Below, piece by piece: positions 1 to 12,449 of a stretch of 64,000 nt of DNA. The DNA is from Uranotaenia lowii. Its lineage: Eukaryota > Arthropoda > Insecta > Diptera > Culicidae. Within the stretch, counting starts at the first letter, position 1; every line of letters begins with the position of its first letter. Under the pieces are notes generated by a model. The model was not told the origin of the DNA. It did no database searches and saw only the letters and a program-made list of their open reading frames with translations. The position numbers were made by a program, and so were the translations under genes. Location of the stretch: contig NC_073692.1 in the NCBI RefSeq assembly GCF_029784155.1, forward strand, positions 428,711,324 to 428,775,323, given 5' to 3'.

Positions 1-364
1 TTACTTCAAACAGCCACAAAAATTTCATAAAATTTTTTTTAAGTTAAATAAAAACGTTGGGGTCCAGAAAAAAATCTATTTAAAATATTTTGCTCTGATT
101 TTTTGACTTCAGATGATTCTGTGCTGAGATACAGTGTCCACCGCAAATCCTGTTTTCTAAAAGGCATCCTCGAAAGTACTCCGTCACCGGCTCATTTTTC
201 AATATTTTTCTACGAAAAAAATTATTAAATGTTCTTTTAACAATGCTTTGTATAATGCAAAAAATTTGAATACATTTGTTTGAACGAGAGCTCTAGAAAA
301 AAATCGTGAAAATGGTGTTTTTTTTATACCCGTTAGACCCTACCCCCCCCCCCCCCCCCCCCCC
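1..364. mobile_element. TTAA-flanked MITE, 3' part (cut by window start)
   Basis: This stretch is a close copy of 43593-44234. The shared sequence ends here in a long C run followed by TTAA at 365-368; the second copy ends in ACCC then TTAA. At its other end the second copy starts with TTAA then a G run and GAGGGTCTAACG, the inverted counterpart of CGTTAGACCCT here. TTAA target duplication with short inverted ends is typical of piggyBac-like MITEs. At about 248-250 this copy lacks the Helitron found in the second copy. No coding capacity. Confidence 0.7.
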
Positions 365-368
365 TTAA

Positions 369-460
369 GCATTATATCTGCTATACTCTTGAGCTCGAAC
401 TCACGGACATCGGCTCAGAAAGCAATTGACTTGCCAACTGAGCTATATCACCAGCCCTTC
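369..460 (-). mobile_element. tRNA-derived SINE head
   Basis: Read on the minus strand this has an A-box-like TATAGCTCAGTTGGC (near 433-447) and a B-box-like GAGTTCGAGCTC (391-402), the internal RNA polymerase III promoter of tRNA-type SINEs. It shares much of its head with the + strand SINE at 52025-52222. The tail is interrupted at the TTAA where the neighbouring MITE inserted. It could be mistaken for a tRNA gene, but a proper cloverleaf and acceptor pairing are not evident. Confidence 0.6.
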
Positions 461-565
461 TGAAAATCACTTTTTAATAAGATTTTGTACCTCTGTTAAT
501 AAATTCAAAACGCTTACCGTTGGTTAAAAAAAAAATTAAATTAAAATTCGATAACTGAAATACTA

Positions 566-989
566 AAGGGTGTCCACGATAAAATTGCCACATACAAAAT
601 TGATTCGCAAAATTCGAGTTTTCATCCGATTGCCATCAAATTTTCAGGGATTGAAAAATGACTATTTAACTTCATTTTACCATTTTTATCGTATTTTATT
701 CACAGTCCATACGCAAATGCCAGAACATTAGCCTTAACCCCGGCCATAAAATTCTGCACAACTTGTGAATCAACCGTTTTTTGCATGATTCACAGGTTGT
801 GCAGAATCTAATGGCCGGGGTTAAGGCTAATGTGCTGTCATTTGCGTATGAACTGTGAAAAAACGCGAAAAATGGTGAAATGAAGTTTAATAGTCATTCT
901 TCAATCCCTGAAAATTTGATGGAAATCGGATGAAAACTCGAATTTTGCGAATCAATTTTGTGTGTGGCAATTTTATCGTGGACACCCTT
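566..989. mobile_element. Palindromic TA-flanked MITE
   Basis: Almost the whole 424 bp is one inverted repeat. The left end AAGGGTGTCCACGATAAAAT matches the reverse complement of the right end, and the arms pair inwards to a centre near 775 (GGCCGGGGTTAAGGCTAATG occurs in opposite orientation on each side). Both ends are flanked by TA (564-565 and 990-991), the target site of Tc1/mariner-type transposases. No ORF, so it is non-autonomous. Confidence 0.85.
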
Positions 990-991
990 TA

Positions 992-3900
992 TCAGGAATA
1001 CTTATCTCTGCGTGGCTCCAATACTCAAACTTTCAGTTGTTCTCCTAAGGACACATTTCAATTGGCCGGAATAGTCACAGCAGCATAAAACCAAAATTTA
1101 TGCTCTTCATTATTCTTCGCAAATCAAGGCTAAATTCCCGGAAAATTTATAAAATCTGTAACATTACTTGCTGCCGGAACTTCAGCTAATTTAGCTGCAG
1201 ATTGCATAAACGAAATAATAGTGTATCATATAAAATCTACCGCTAAAACTAAATCATTCTTCGTTTGTGGCTTAAACGCTTAGATCAAGCCTGGTTTCAA
1301 TATCGGGAGACACAAATCGACCTCAACAGAGACACCACTGAATGCCAGAACACTAGACAGAAAGCGTGTCCTGACTGAATCTCATTTCATGACCACAAGC
1401 AAGTCGGGCGAACGCACAAATCACAAAAGAATCAGTCCAGGTTCGTAATCCAAACCTTCATCGCAGTAACCATTCGTCTACATACGGTCTCGGATTGGCC
1501 AAAAACAAAGACAGGCTGGAGAAAGATTACCACATACCGTACACAGTTGAATACCATCATACAGTGAAACATTCCACTGAAAAAACACTTTCGAGGCATC
1601 AGGAAAAGGCGGTCGGAAAAGGCATTCGTTTCCCAGCAAGGAACCTATCGACTCAAGCCAGTTTCGCTGAATCTAGAAGCAAGAAAAGAAAGGTCCTCAT
1701 CAGAGGGCCTTTCAAAATATATGCTGGCCGCATCAGGAAACGCCTGGAAGTCGGCATAAATTGTTGATCCCCTAACTGAAGGAAAATATGTGGAAAATGA
1801 AAAGTGGAAAATAGTTAAGTATGCCATATGGCCATATTTCATGGTAATATTTTGTTCATATCGTATTTTTATCGGATCAGTATGAAGTTCTTCTTTTTTC
1901 ACTGTATAATCGTGATATGAGCGTAGATTTAATGTTTAAATGAAAAAAAGTAAAACATTTATAAGACTAATCTATTTTTCTTGATATAGGCATTTAACCT
2001 GCCTTGATATGGGCCTGTCTTTTATTCCAATATCTTATCATTTACAACCTTGCCAAAAGCTTCAATTTGTTGAATTTCCGATTTCCAGATGAATAAGAAA
2101 GAAAAACCATCAAAATTTTTGTTCACAGAATCTGTACGCACGATAATTAAAGTTCAATATATTATAACAAAACTGACAAAAATCTTCATTCATTCAAATT
2201 TCTTCATGCCATGTTTCAATAGCGTATTACCCTCAAACTGCACTGATTAGATACGTTGAATCTCCAGCCATATCGTCAATCGGTTGTATGCGCATATTAC
2301 CCAACATGCGCATTTAGGAACACTTCCCCCTATACTGAATTGCATGGAAGCAGAATGCATGCATGTGTAAAACGAATGAAGGAGTCCGGGCCCCGTCGAG
2401 CATCAGCTGTTTTGGCGGATTTATTTACAGCGGCACTCAATAGATAGGTGCGACTATACATGTAGGGGAACATGCTCTATTATGCCCCACTTAAGCAAAT
2501 CACTGATTTGCTATGTATTTCGCGTACATTTTGTGTAAAAAACGAGTGTACTTGATGAAGGAAAGTGTTTTCTTCAAACGCTTATGATTTTTTATAACTT
2601 AAATTCATTAAGTTGCTTTAAAAACATAATTTTTCAAAACCGTATTCAAACAAGGGGCTGAAAGAGAAGGAAATTTCCGAACTGACATTTAAGTACCGCA
2701 CTGACGTTTTGGTACCAGAATGCTATTGAAATCAAAGGGGAACTGACGTTGTGGTTCCAAAAAGTCGGTACGGTCCGTTTGTATGTGATTTGACAGTTGC
2801 TTCAGTCCTTTGTATTCAAAGCCACAAAACAAAACTGTATTGCAAACACGCGCCGCTGTGTATTTAATATGCGCCTAGAAGCCGAATACACCCGAAAGCA
2901 GCTGAAGTCCGAAAACACACTAATACTAACAGCACTTTCACTAGATGGAAAATCAAAACGGACTAAATAAAATTTAAAAAAAAATCAAAAGTCGATTTTT
3001 TTGGGCTAAATCATCGCTCAAAAATGGTTTTAAACTTTTTGTTCACTTTAAATAATAATTGGCCGCTTTAAAAAATTAATGCTATTTTCAGCCTACTACG
3101 ATTGGCGCGTTATAACGAGCGCATAGGCCGCCAATGCGCGCGTTATAACGAGCGTATGGGAACATACCCATGAAGAGCATACCTTAGAGGGTTCAGTATG
3201 ATTTTATAGTATAAAATCATAGTAAGATTCTTCTCTATCGATGTGTCAGAAAATATTGTCTTATTCCTTTTTTTCTCTGCTTGGTGACACCTTATTGAAA
3301 GTGTTTTAAAATTTAGATCAAAATGAAGAGATTCCTAAATTGTAAAATTTACACGACAAAGGGGCATTTTCAGGAAAAATTCATACTTGCCACGACCAGT
3401 CATGGCATTTAAAACAAATTGGTAATATTTTGCAGGCTTGAAATGTTTCAGATTCTTCAAAACAAAGGTGGAGCGTATTAGCAACATGGGGCGTTATATG
3501 TATGATGTAATCTTCCATCCTATGTAGCGTGGCACAGCCCGTTTGCAGCGAACTATCACACATCAAAATTTGATCCGATTTCACTCTTTATTAGCTCTAA
3601 ACTGCCTTTGAGTGGACTATTTCAAGGGAGTGAAGGTACAGATAGAGTAACCTGTACGGTTCGTTTGGGTAAGGATAATTTGTCTCCACCGAAAGTACAA
3701 TTCATTACAAATGAATAGAAAAATCAGCCGTTGTGATGTGGAATGTTCCATAGGAGGTTTATAGACGAACCCGCCATCTCTAACGACATGTTGAAGGTAA
3801 CTGCCCAGTGCACTCTACCTTCCACATCGCTTCGATATGGTGTCCGGATGGCCCTCCCGTATCCCCATACAAATGTAGATAAAAAAAACCTTCTAAAAAA

Positions 3901-4379
3901 GCGAAAAGAAGAACATTTTGTGGTTAAGCTGAAAAATTTAACAATTTTGATATTGAAATTGATTAGATCGTTTTAATAACGTGCTGATGTTTTCAATGGC
4001 TGAAAATAAAATATCAACTAAAGTTTTACAAAATTAAGATAAAATCCAACTTATAAATAAATTCGGTATCGATTGGTTTGAAAAAATGCGAACACTCCTA
4101 ATGTAAAGAATTTGAGTTATAAGTTTAGTAAGTGTAAATTCGATGACCTATACTCCGACTACATTTATCAAAACGATATTTTATTTGAGAAAATTAAAAA
4201 AAAGGTTTTAGCTGGAAGAATTATAGGACTGACATAATTTAAACGCGATTTTCTCGAAGCAGCAAAGTTCGCGCATTAGCTTTTTATTAAAATCGATACC
4301 GAATTGGCTTATTCGCTTGCTGTCAGAATCTGAAATCGAAAATTCGTTATTAATATGATGATTTTATGACAAGTTTAAA
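992..4379. other. No recognisable gene
   Basis: AT-rich DNA with only short open frames lacking ATG starts or domains. A small direct repeat with palindromic core GCGCGTTATAACGAGCG lies at 3105-3160 (listed separately). I see no RNA gene or bounded transposon here. Confidence 0.6.
3105..3160. repeat. 33-bp-period direct repeat with palindromic core
   Basis: GCGCGTTATAACGAGCG occurs at 3105 and again at 3138. Each copy holds the perfect palindrome CGTTATAACG and is followed by a near-identical AT-GG tail. It is GC-rich compared with its surroundings. Function unknown; it could be a paired protein-binding site or a local duplication. Confidence 0.6.
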
Positions 4380-4401
4380 TCTATATATATAAAAATGAAT
4401 T

Positions 4402-4454
<53 letters not shown>

Positions 4455-6479
4455 TCCCTATAGACTCGGAAACTACTGAACCGATTTGCGTGAAACTTGG
4501 CAGGTGGGGGTATTGGAGGCAGGGGAAGGTTCTTATTATGGTTTGAGACCCCTCCCTCTCTCATGAAGGGAGGGAGGGGCCTCCCAAACAAAAGAGAATT
4601 TTTTGCATAAGTCGAGAACCCATCAAGCAAATGGTATCAAATTTGGCATGGGGTGATATTTGGGAACGAGGAATATTTCAATGAATATTTGGTACCCCTC
4701 CCTCTTCTCAGTGGGATGATAGGAAGGGGGGAGGGGGGCTACCTTACAATTTTTCATATAACTCGAAAACTAATCAAGCTAATGGAACAAAATTTGGCAT
4801 AGGAGGGTAGTGGAATACGAAAAATGGTTCTATGATTATTTCAAACCCCTCCCTCCTTCCATTGGAGATACAGGAAGAAGGGGAGGGGGGCCTTTAACCA
4901 CTTTTTTATTGCATAGCTTGAAAACTATTCGAGCAAATGAAACCAAATTTGGCTAGGAAGGGTATATGGGTACGATAAACAGTTCTATGAATATTTGGTA
5001 CCCCTCCCTCCTTCCAGTGAGGATATAGAAAGGAGGGGAGGGTGCTCCTTTACAATTTTTAGCATAACTGGATAAATAATCAAGCAAATGGCACCCAATT
5101 TGACGTGGGAAGGTATATGATTACGATAAATGTTTCTATGATATTTTGAGAACCTTTCGTCCTTCAAGTCGGAAAATCTTAAGGGGGGAGGGTCCTCCCA
5201 TATAATTTTTACATCCCTTGGGAACTTACTAAGCATATGGAATGAAATTTGGGTTGAGAGGGTATTTGAGCACAGGGAAGGTTTATGTGAATATTTGGTA
5301 CTACTGCTTCCTTCCAGTGCGGTGATATGAAGGAGAGGGGGAGGGGGGGTTGGGGGCTCCTTTACAATTATTCGCATTACTCGAGAACTAATCAAGCAAA
5401 TGGAAACAACTTTGGCATGGGAAAGCTTTGGCATGAATACGTAAAATGGTTATTAGCTTATTTGAGACTTCTTTCTCCTTCAATTGAGAATGCAGTTAGG
5501 GAAGACGGAAGCTCATATATGTATGATTGTTTTGCATAAACCAAAAACTTATCTAACAAATGGAACAATCATTCAATTTAGCAACTGGGGAAGAATTTGG
5601 CATAGGAGTGTATTTGAATACACGGAATGTTCAATCTTTATCCTGTTCTTCCAGGTAGGGGATAGGTAGGAAGAGCGGCTCCGATACAAATTTTATAGCA
5701 TAACTCGACAACTTATAAATCAATCGAAACCAAATTTGGCATGAGGGGGTATTCGAGCTCAAGATATGTTTTTTTCCGGTAGTTTAGCATCACTACCACA
5801 AATCAGTGGAACGATATAGAGGGAAAAGAGGGCATTGATAAAATTTGTATAATATTTCTAAAACTTATCAAGAAAATAGAATTAAATTATCATGGGAGCA
5901 AATTTGTGTACAAGCAATGTTTCTTCGATGGTTTGAAAACCCCTTCTCTTGCCAGAGGGGAGATATACAGTAGGGAGAGAGACACCAATTTTTTGAATAA
6001 CTCGAGAACTTATCGAGAATGGGGCCATATAAGACGTGGGATCGTATTTGTATACAAGAAGTGTTTTTCTGATGTTATGAGACCCACCTTCTTTCAATTA
6101 GGGATATAGGAATGGGGGTAATTCGTATGATAATTCGAGAACGAATAGGTAAAATAAATGTCCCATGATGTTATTTTGTTACTGAAAATGCTCACATGAT
6201 AGTTTGACAAAGTTTCATATTTATAAAAAAAAATATTTTGGCATAAGTTATAAACTTTTTAAGCAAAGAAATTCAGAGTCATAAAAAGGATTAAAACACG
6301 GATTTAAAAAAAAAATTAAGATTTCAAAGTAAAAAATTTGCAAATTCATTTTGAAAAAAAAATTAATGATATTGAAATTGAACTTAAAATTTTGTGCAAA
6401 CAAATAACAAGTTAAATAACTAGGTACCACAAGTTTCAAAAATTTTTGAAGGTGTAGCAAAGCACACCGGGTCAGCTAG
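4380..6479 (+). mobile_element. Non-autonomous Helitron with internal repeats
   Basis: The 5' end is TCTATATATATAAAAATG after a host A, and the 3' end is GGTCAGCTAG before a host T, giving the TC...CTAG ends and A/T insertion site of Helitrons. A short hairpin, GGTGT-loop-ACACC (6451-6468), sits just before the 3' end as the family requires. The same two ends bound the 296-bp element at 43839-44134. After a TCTG microsatellite (4403-4454) the interior is about nine to ten diverged units of roughly 190-200 bp, each with an AAATTTGGCATG-like motif and a CCCCTCCCTCC tract. No Rep/helicase coding. Confidence 0.8.
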
Positions 6480-7290
6480 TATTTTTATAAAATATTCATA
6501 TATCAATCGCTGTTAATGGTTAAACAGTTCAAAGTTATATTTTCAATAAACAATAAACCTATGACTATTTGAAATCACGTTACCTAACAATGGTAATGAT
6601 TATAAAATAAATTAATATTCACATGATAAGTTTCACCACGCTGCATTCCTCCACATCACACAAAAATACAAAATCTTGAGAAGGAATTGTTAAAAAATAA
6701 AAAGGTTATATATAGACAAAACAATTAAAAAGTACATTTTTAACAACAATCGTTAGTCCTGAAAAAAATGTCGCGCTATAATCTCTTACTACTTTACCGC
6801 TGATCTGATGTGACGTGACAAGGGACCTTAAAAATATTTCCGATTAGTTAATCTTGAAGAAAAAAATCCGCGGCAAACGCTTAGTTCGTGGGATTCGCAT
6901 TTGAAACAAACGCTTAATCGCGGAATCGAGAAACTTGCCTACACCTAAACTTATACACCTTGACCAGAATGAGAGAACAAAGAGAGCTAATAATTGGAAA
7001 TTTCCAAAGATCTCTAACTATCAAGATGATCGGGCATATTATTTCACGAACGAATCTTCGGAGACAACAACACAATGCATATGGTGCTGCCATCCAACGA
7101 GATGGGATCCAAGCTTTGCACTTGACGATTGCACCTCTCACTAGTAAATTGAAAACAAATGTCACTTTACTCAAACTAGATTTTTGTTTGTATTGTTCAC
7201 GCCAATCATTTTGCACTATGGGTGAATTGGTATTCTTTCCCACTTTTGATGGAACATTTTGTTGCAACTGGCCGTTTCCAGTCAACCCTG
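6480..7290. other. No recognisable gene
   Basis: AT-rich sequence up to the assembly gap. Open frames at 6914-7285 on both strands lack any domain and look like chance. Confidence 0.5.
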
Positions 7291-7790
7291 NNNNNNNNNN
7301 NNNNNNNNNNNNNNNNNNNNNNNNNNNNNNNNNNNNNNNNNNNNNNNNNNNNNNNNNNNNNNNNNNNNNNNNNNNNNNNNNNNNNNNNNNNNNNNNNNNN
7401 NNNNNNNNNNNNNNNNNNNNNNNNNNNNNNNNNNNNNNNNNNNNNNNNNNNNNNNNNNNNNNNNNNNNNNNNNNNNNNNNNNNNNNNNNNNNNNNNNNNN
7501 NNNNNNNNNNNNNNNNNNNNNNNNNNNNNNNNNNNNNNNNNNNNNNNNNNNNNNNNNNNNNNNNNNNNNNNNNNNNNNNNNNNNNNNNNNNNNNNNNNNN
7601 NNNNNNNNNNNNNNNNNNNNNNNNNNNNNNNNNNNNNNNNNNNNNNNNNNNNNNNNNNNNNNNNNNNNNNNNNNNNNNNNNNNNNNNNNNNNNNNNNNNN
7701 NNNNNNNNNNNNNNNNNNNNNNNNNNNNNNNNNNNNNNNNNNNNNNNNNNNNNNNNNNNNNNNNNNNNNNNNNNNNNNNNNNNNNNNNNN
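7291..7790. other. Assembly gap (500 N)
   Basis: Exactly 500 undetermined bases, a conventional scaffold-gap size, lying just upstream of a long minisatellite that would itself hinder assembly. Flanking frames cannot be joined across it. Confidence 0.98.
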
Positions 7791-8137
7791 CAGTGAGGAG
7801 GCAGAGGTTAAGATATTCGATTTGGTTTAGTAAGAGTAACTATCTGAACTCTTCAATATATGTTGTCACCCTACTTGGTTGAATAATTCTACTGAATCGA
7901 AGCAATCAAAAGATTCCCTTTAATTCAACTACGGTAACAGAAAAGTTCAGTTACCGCTTTTTAGATATCGAAATACTGCCCTGTGCAAAATTTCAGCTCA
8001 ATCGGACTCTATTTAGGGGTGCCTCAAAACGTACAAAGTTTCGATTTTTTTCCCTCAAAAATCATATAAAGGGAAAATCGGAAATCGGGAAAATCGAAAT
8101 TTTAATTTAAACATCGAAATCTGGTGTAACCTCGAGA

Positions 8138-9682
8138 AAAAATGACAAAAATGACAAAAATGACAAAAATGACAAAAATGACAAAAATGACAAAAATGAC
8201 AAAAATGACAAAAATGACAAAAATGACAAAAATGACAAAAATGACAAAAATGACAAAAATGACAAAAATGACAAAAATGACAAAAATGACAAAAATGACA
8301 AAAATGACAAAAGTGACAAAAATGACAAAAATGACAAAAAAATGACAAAAATGACAAAAATGACAAAAATGACAAAAATGACAAAAATGACAAAAATGAC
8401 AAAAATGACAAAAATGACAAAAATGACAAAAATGACAAAAATGACAAAAATGACAAAAATGACAAAAATGACAAAAATGACAAAAATGACAAAAATGACA
8501 AAAATGACAAAAATGACAAAAATGACAAAAATGACAAAAATGACAAAAATGACAAAAATGACAAAAATGACAAAAATGACAAAAATGACAAAAATGACAA
8601 AAATGACAAAAATGACAAAAATGACAAAAATGACAAAAATGACAAAAATGACAAAAATGACAAAAATGACAAAAATGACAAAAGTGACAAAAATGACAAA
8701 AATGACAAAAAAATGACAAAAATGACAAAAATGACAAAAATGACAAAAATGACAAAAATGACAAAAATGACAAAAATGACAAAAATGACAAAAATTACAA
8801 AAATGACAAAAATGACAAAAATGACAAAAATGACAAAAATGACAAAAATGACAAAAATGACAAAAATGACAAAAATGACAAAAATGACAAAAATGACAAA
8901 AATGACAAAAGTGACAAAAATGACAAAAATGACAAAAATGACAAAAATGACAAAAATGACAAAAATGACAAAAATGACAAAAATGACAAAAATGACAAAA
9001 ATGACAAAAATGACAAAAATGACAAAAATGACAAAAATGACAAAAATGACAAAATTGACAAAAATGACAAAAATGACAAAAATGACAAAAATGACAAAAA
9101 TGACAAAAGTGACAAAAATGACAAAAATGACAAAAATGACAAAAAAATGACAAAAATGACAAAAATGACAAAAATGACAAAAATGACAAAAATGACAAAA
9201 ATGACAAAAATGACAAAAATGACAAAAATGACAAAAATGACAAAAATGACAGAAATGACAAAAATGACAAAAATGACAAAAATGACAAAAATGACAAAAA
9301 TGACAAAAATGACAAAAATGACAAAAATGACAAAAATGACAAAAATGACAAAAATGACAAAAATGACAAAAATGACAAAAATGACAAAAATGACAAAAAT
9401 GACAAAAATGACAAAAATGACAAAAATGACAAAAATGACAAAAATGACAAAAATGACAAAAATGACAAAAATGACAAAAATGACAAAAATGACAAAAATG
9501 ACAAAAATGACAAAAATGACAAAAATGACAAAAATGACAAAAATGACAAAAATGACAAAAATGACAAAAATGACAAAAATGACAAAAATGACAAAAATGA
9601 CAAAAATGACAAAAATGACAAAAATGACAAAAATGACAAAAATGACAAAAATGACAAAAATGACAAAAATGACAAAAATGAC
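8138..9682 (+). repeat. 9-bp minisatellite, ACAAAAATG phase
   Basis: About 170 copies of ACAAAAATG with very few substitutions. A marker variant (GTGAC instead of ATGAC), followed two or three units later by a 2-bp A expansion, recurs with the expansion at about 8341, 8712 and 9146. The spacings are 371 and 434 bp, that is 41 and 48 units plus 2 bp, showing higher-order duplication of blocks. A 9-bp unit without stops leaves long frames open; they are not genes. Confidence 0.97.
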
Positions 9683-12449
9683 AATTTTGTCAATTTTGTC
9701 AATTTTGTCAATTTTGTCAATTTTGTCAATTTTGTCAATTTTGTCAATTTTGTCAATTTTGTCAATTTTGTCAATTTTGTCAATTTTGTCAATTTTGTCA
9801 ATTTTGTCAATTTTGTCAATTTTGTCAATTTTGTCAATTTTGTCAATTTTGTCAATTTTGTCAATTTTGTCAATTTTGTCAATTTTGTCAATTTTGTCAA
9901 TTTTGTCAATTTTGTCAATTTTGTCAATTTTGTCAATTTTGTCAATTTTGTCAATTTTGTCAATTTTGTCGATTTTGTCAATTTTGTCAATTTTGTCAAT
10001 TTTGTCAATTTTGTCAATTTTGTCAATTTTGTCAATTTTGTCAATTTTGTCAATTTTGTCAATTTTGTCAATTTTGTCAATTTTGTCAATTTTGTCAATT
10101 TTGTCAATTTTGTCAATTTTGTCAATTTTGTCAATTTTGTCAATTTTGTCAATTTTGTCAATTTTATCAATTTTGTCAATTTTGTCAATTTGGTCAATTT
10201 TGTCAATTTTGTCAATTTTGTCAATTTTGTCAATTTTGTCAATTTTGTCAATTTTGTCAATTTTGTCAATTTTGTCAATTTTGTCAATTTTGTCAATTTC
10301 GTCAATTTTGTCAATTTTGTCAATTTTGTCAATTTTGTCAATTTTGTCAATTTTGTCAATTTTGTCAATTTTGTCAATTTTGTCAATTTTGTCAATTTTG
10401 TCAATTTGTCAATTTTGTCAATTTTGTCAATTTTGTCAATTTTGTCAATTTTGTCAATTTTGTCAATTTTGTCAATTTTGTCAATTTTGTCAATTTTGTC
10501 AATTTTGTCAATTTTGTCAATTTTGTCAATTTTGTCAATTTTGTCAATTTTGTCAATTTTGTCAATTTTGTCAATTTTGTCAATTTTGTCAATTTTGTCA
10601 ATTTTGTCAATTTTGTCAATTTTGTCAATTTTGTCATTTTGTCAATTTTGTCAATTTTGTCAATTTCGATCAATTTCGTTCAATTTTGTCAATTTCGTTC
10701 AATTTTGTCAATTTTGTCAATTTTGTCAATTTTGTCAATTTTGTCAATTTTGTCAATTTTGTCAATTTTGTCAATTTTGTCAATTTTGTCAATTTTGTCA
10801 TTTTTTTCATTTTTTTCAATTTTGTCAATTTTGTCAATTTTGTCATTTTTGTCATTTTTGTCATTTTTGTCAATTTTGTCAATTTTGTCAATTTTGTCAA
10901 TTTTGTCAATTTTGTCAATTTTGTCAATTTTGTCAATTTTGTCAATTTTGTCAATTTTGTCAATTTTGTCAATTTTGTCAAAATTGTCTTTTTTGTCAAT
11001 TTTGTCAATTTCGTCAATTTTGTCAATTTTGTCAATTTTGTCAATTTTGTCAATTTTGTCAATTTTGTCAATTGTGTCAATTTTGTCAATTTTGGTCAAT
11101 TTTGTCAATTTTGTCAATTTTGTCAATTTTGTCAATTTTGTCAATTTTGTCAATTTTGTCAATTTTGTCAATTTTGTCAATTTTGTCAATTTTGTCAATT
11201 TTGTCAATTTTGTCAATTTTGTCAATTTTGTCAATTTTGTCAATTTTGTCAATTTTGTCAATTTTGTCAATTTTGTCAATTTTGTCAATTTTGTCAATTT
11301 TGTCAATTTTGTCAATTTTGTCAATTTTGTCAATTTTGTCAATTTTGTCAATTTTGTCAATTTTGTCAATTTTGTCAATTTTGTCTATTTTGTCAATTCT
11401 GTCAATTTTGTCAATTTGTCAATTTTGTCAATTTTGTCAATTTTGTCAATTTTGTCAATTTTGTCAATTTTGTCAATTTTGTCAATTTTGTCAATTTTGT
11501 CAATTTTGTCAATTTTGTCAATTTTGTCAATTTTGTCAATTTTGTCAATTTTGTCAATTTTGTCAATTTTGTCAATTTTGTCAATTTTGTCAATTTTGTC
11601 AATTTTGTTAATTTTGCCAATTTTGTCAATTTTGTCAATTTTGTCAATTTTGTCAATTTTGTCAATTTTGTCAATTTTGTCAATTTTGTAAATTTTGTCA
11701 ATTTTGTCAATTTTGTCAATTTTGTCAATTTTGTCAATTTTGTCAATTTTGTCAATTTTTTCAATTTTGTCAATTTTGTCAATTTTGTCAATTTTGTCAA
11801 TTTTGTCAATTTTCTCAATTTTCTCAATTTTGTCAATTTTGTCAATTCTGTCAATTTTGTCAATTTTGTCAATTTTGTCAATTTTGTCAATTTTGTCAAT
11901 TTTGTCAATATTGTCAATTTTGTCAATTTTGTCAATTTTGTCAATTTTGTCAATTTTGTCAATTTGTCAATTTTGTCAATTTTGTCAATTTTGTCAATTT
12001 TGTCAATTTTGTCAATTTTGTCAATTTTGTCAATTTTGTCAATTTTGTCAATTTTGTCAATTTTGTCAATTTTGTCAATTTTGTCAATTTTGTCAATTTT
12101 GTCAATTTTGTCAATTTTGTCAATTTTGTCAATTTTGTCAATTTTGTCAATTTTGTCAATTTTGTCAATTTTGTCAATTTTGTCAATTTTGTCAATTTTG
12201 CCAATTTTGTCAATTTTGTCAATTTTGTCAATTTTGTCAATTTTGTCAATTTTGTCAATTTTGTCAATTTTGTCAATTTTGTCAATTTTGTCAATTTTGT
12301 CAATTTTGTCAATTTTGTCAATTTTGTCAATTTTGTCAATTTTGTCAATTTTGTCAATTTTGTCAATTTTGTCAATTTTGTCAATTTTGTCAATTTTGTC
12401 GATTTTGTCAATTTTGTCATTTTTGTCACTTTTGTCATCTTTGTCATTA
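9683..12449 (-). repeat. 9-bp minisatellite, inverted phase (TCAATTTTG)
   Basis: About 300 copies of TCAATTTTG, which on the minus strand reads ACAAAATTG: the same 9-mer as the preceding array with one A changed to T. The strand switch is abrupt near 9681-9684. Within it 8-bp units occur near 10402, 11411 and 11960, and a scrambled zone with C and TTTTTTC variants lies at 10660-10860. The last few units (12410-12449) return to the ATTTTTGTC type, the reverse complement of the left array, including its GTGAC marker (CACTTTTGTC). Confidence 0.97.

Noticed and set aside
320..364. Poly-C run as a regulatory or G-quadruplex site
   Set aside because: It is the variable terminal homopolymer of the TTAA MITE, seen as a G run at 43214 in the other copy.
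369..460. tRNA gene
   Set aside because: Pol III boxes are present but the cloverleaf is not convincing and a related head with a SINE body occurs at 52025.
6914..7285. Open frames on both strands beside the gap
   Set aside because: Overlapping frames on opposite strands without domains, some running into the N block.
8138..12449. CRISPR-like array
   Set aside because: Units are contiguous 9-mers with no spacers, in a eukaryotic genome.
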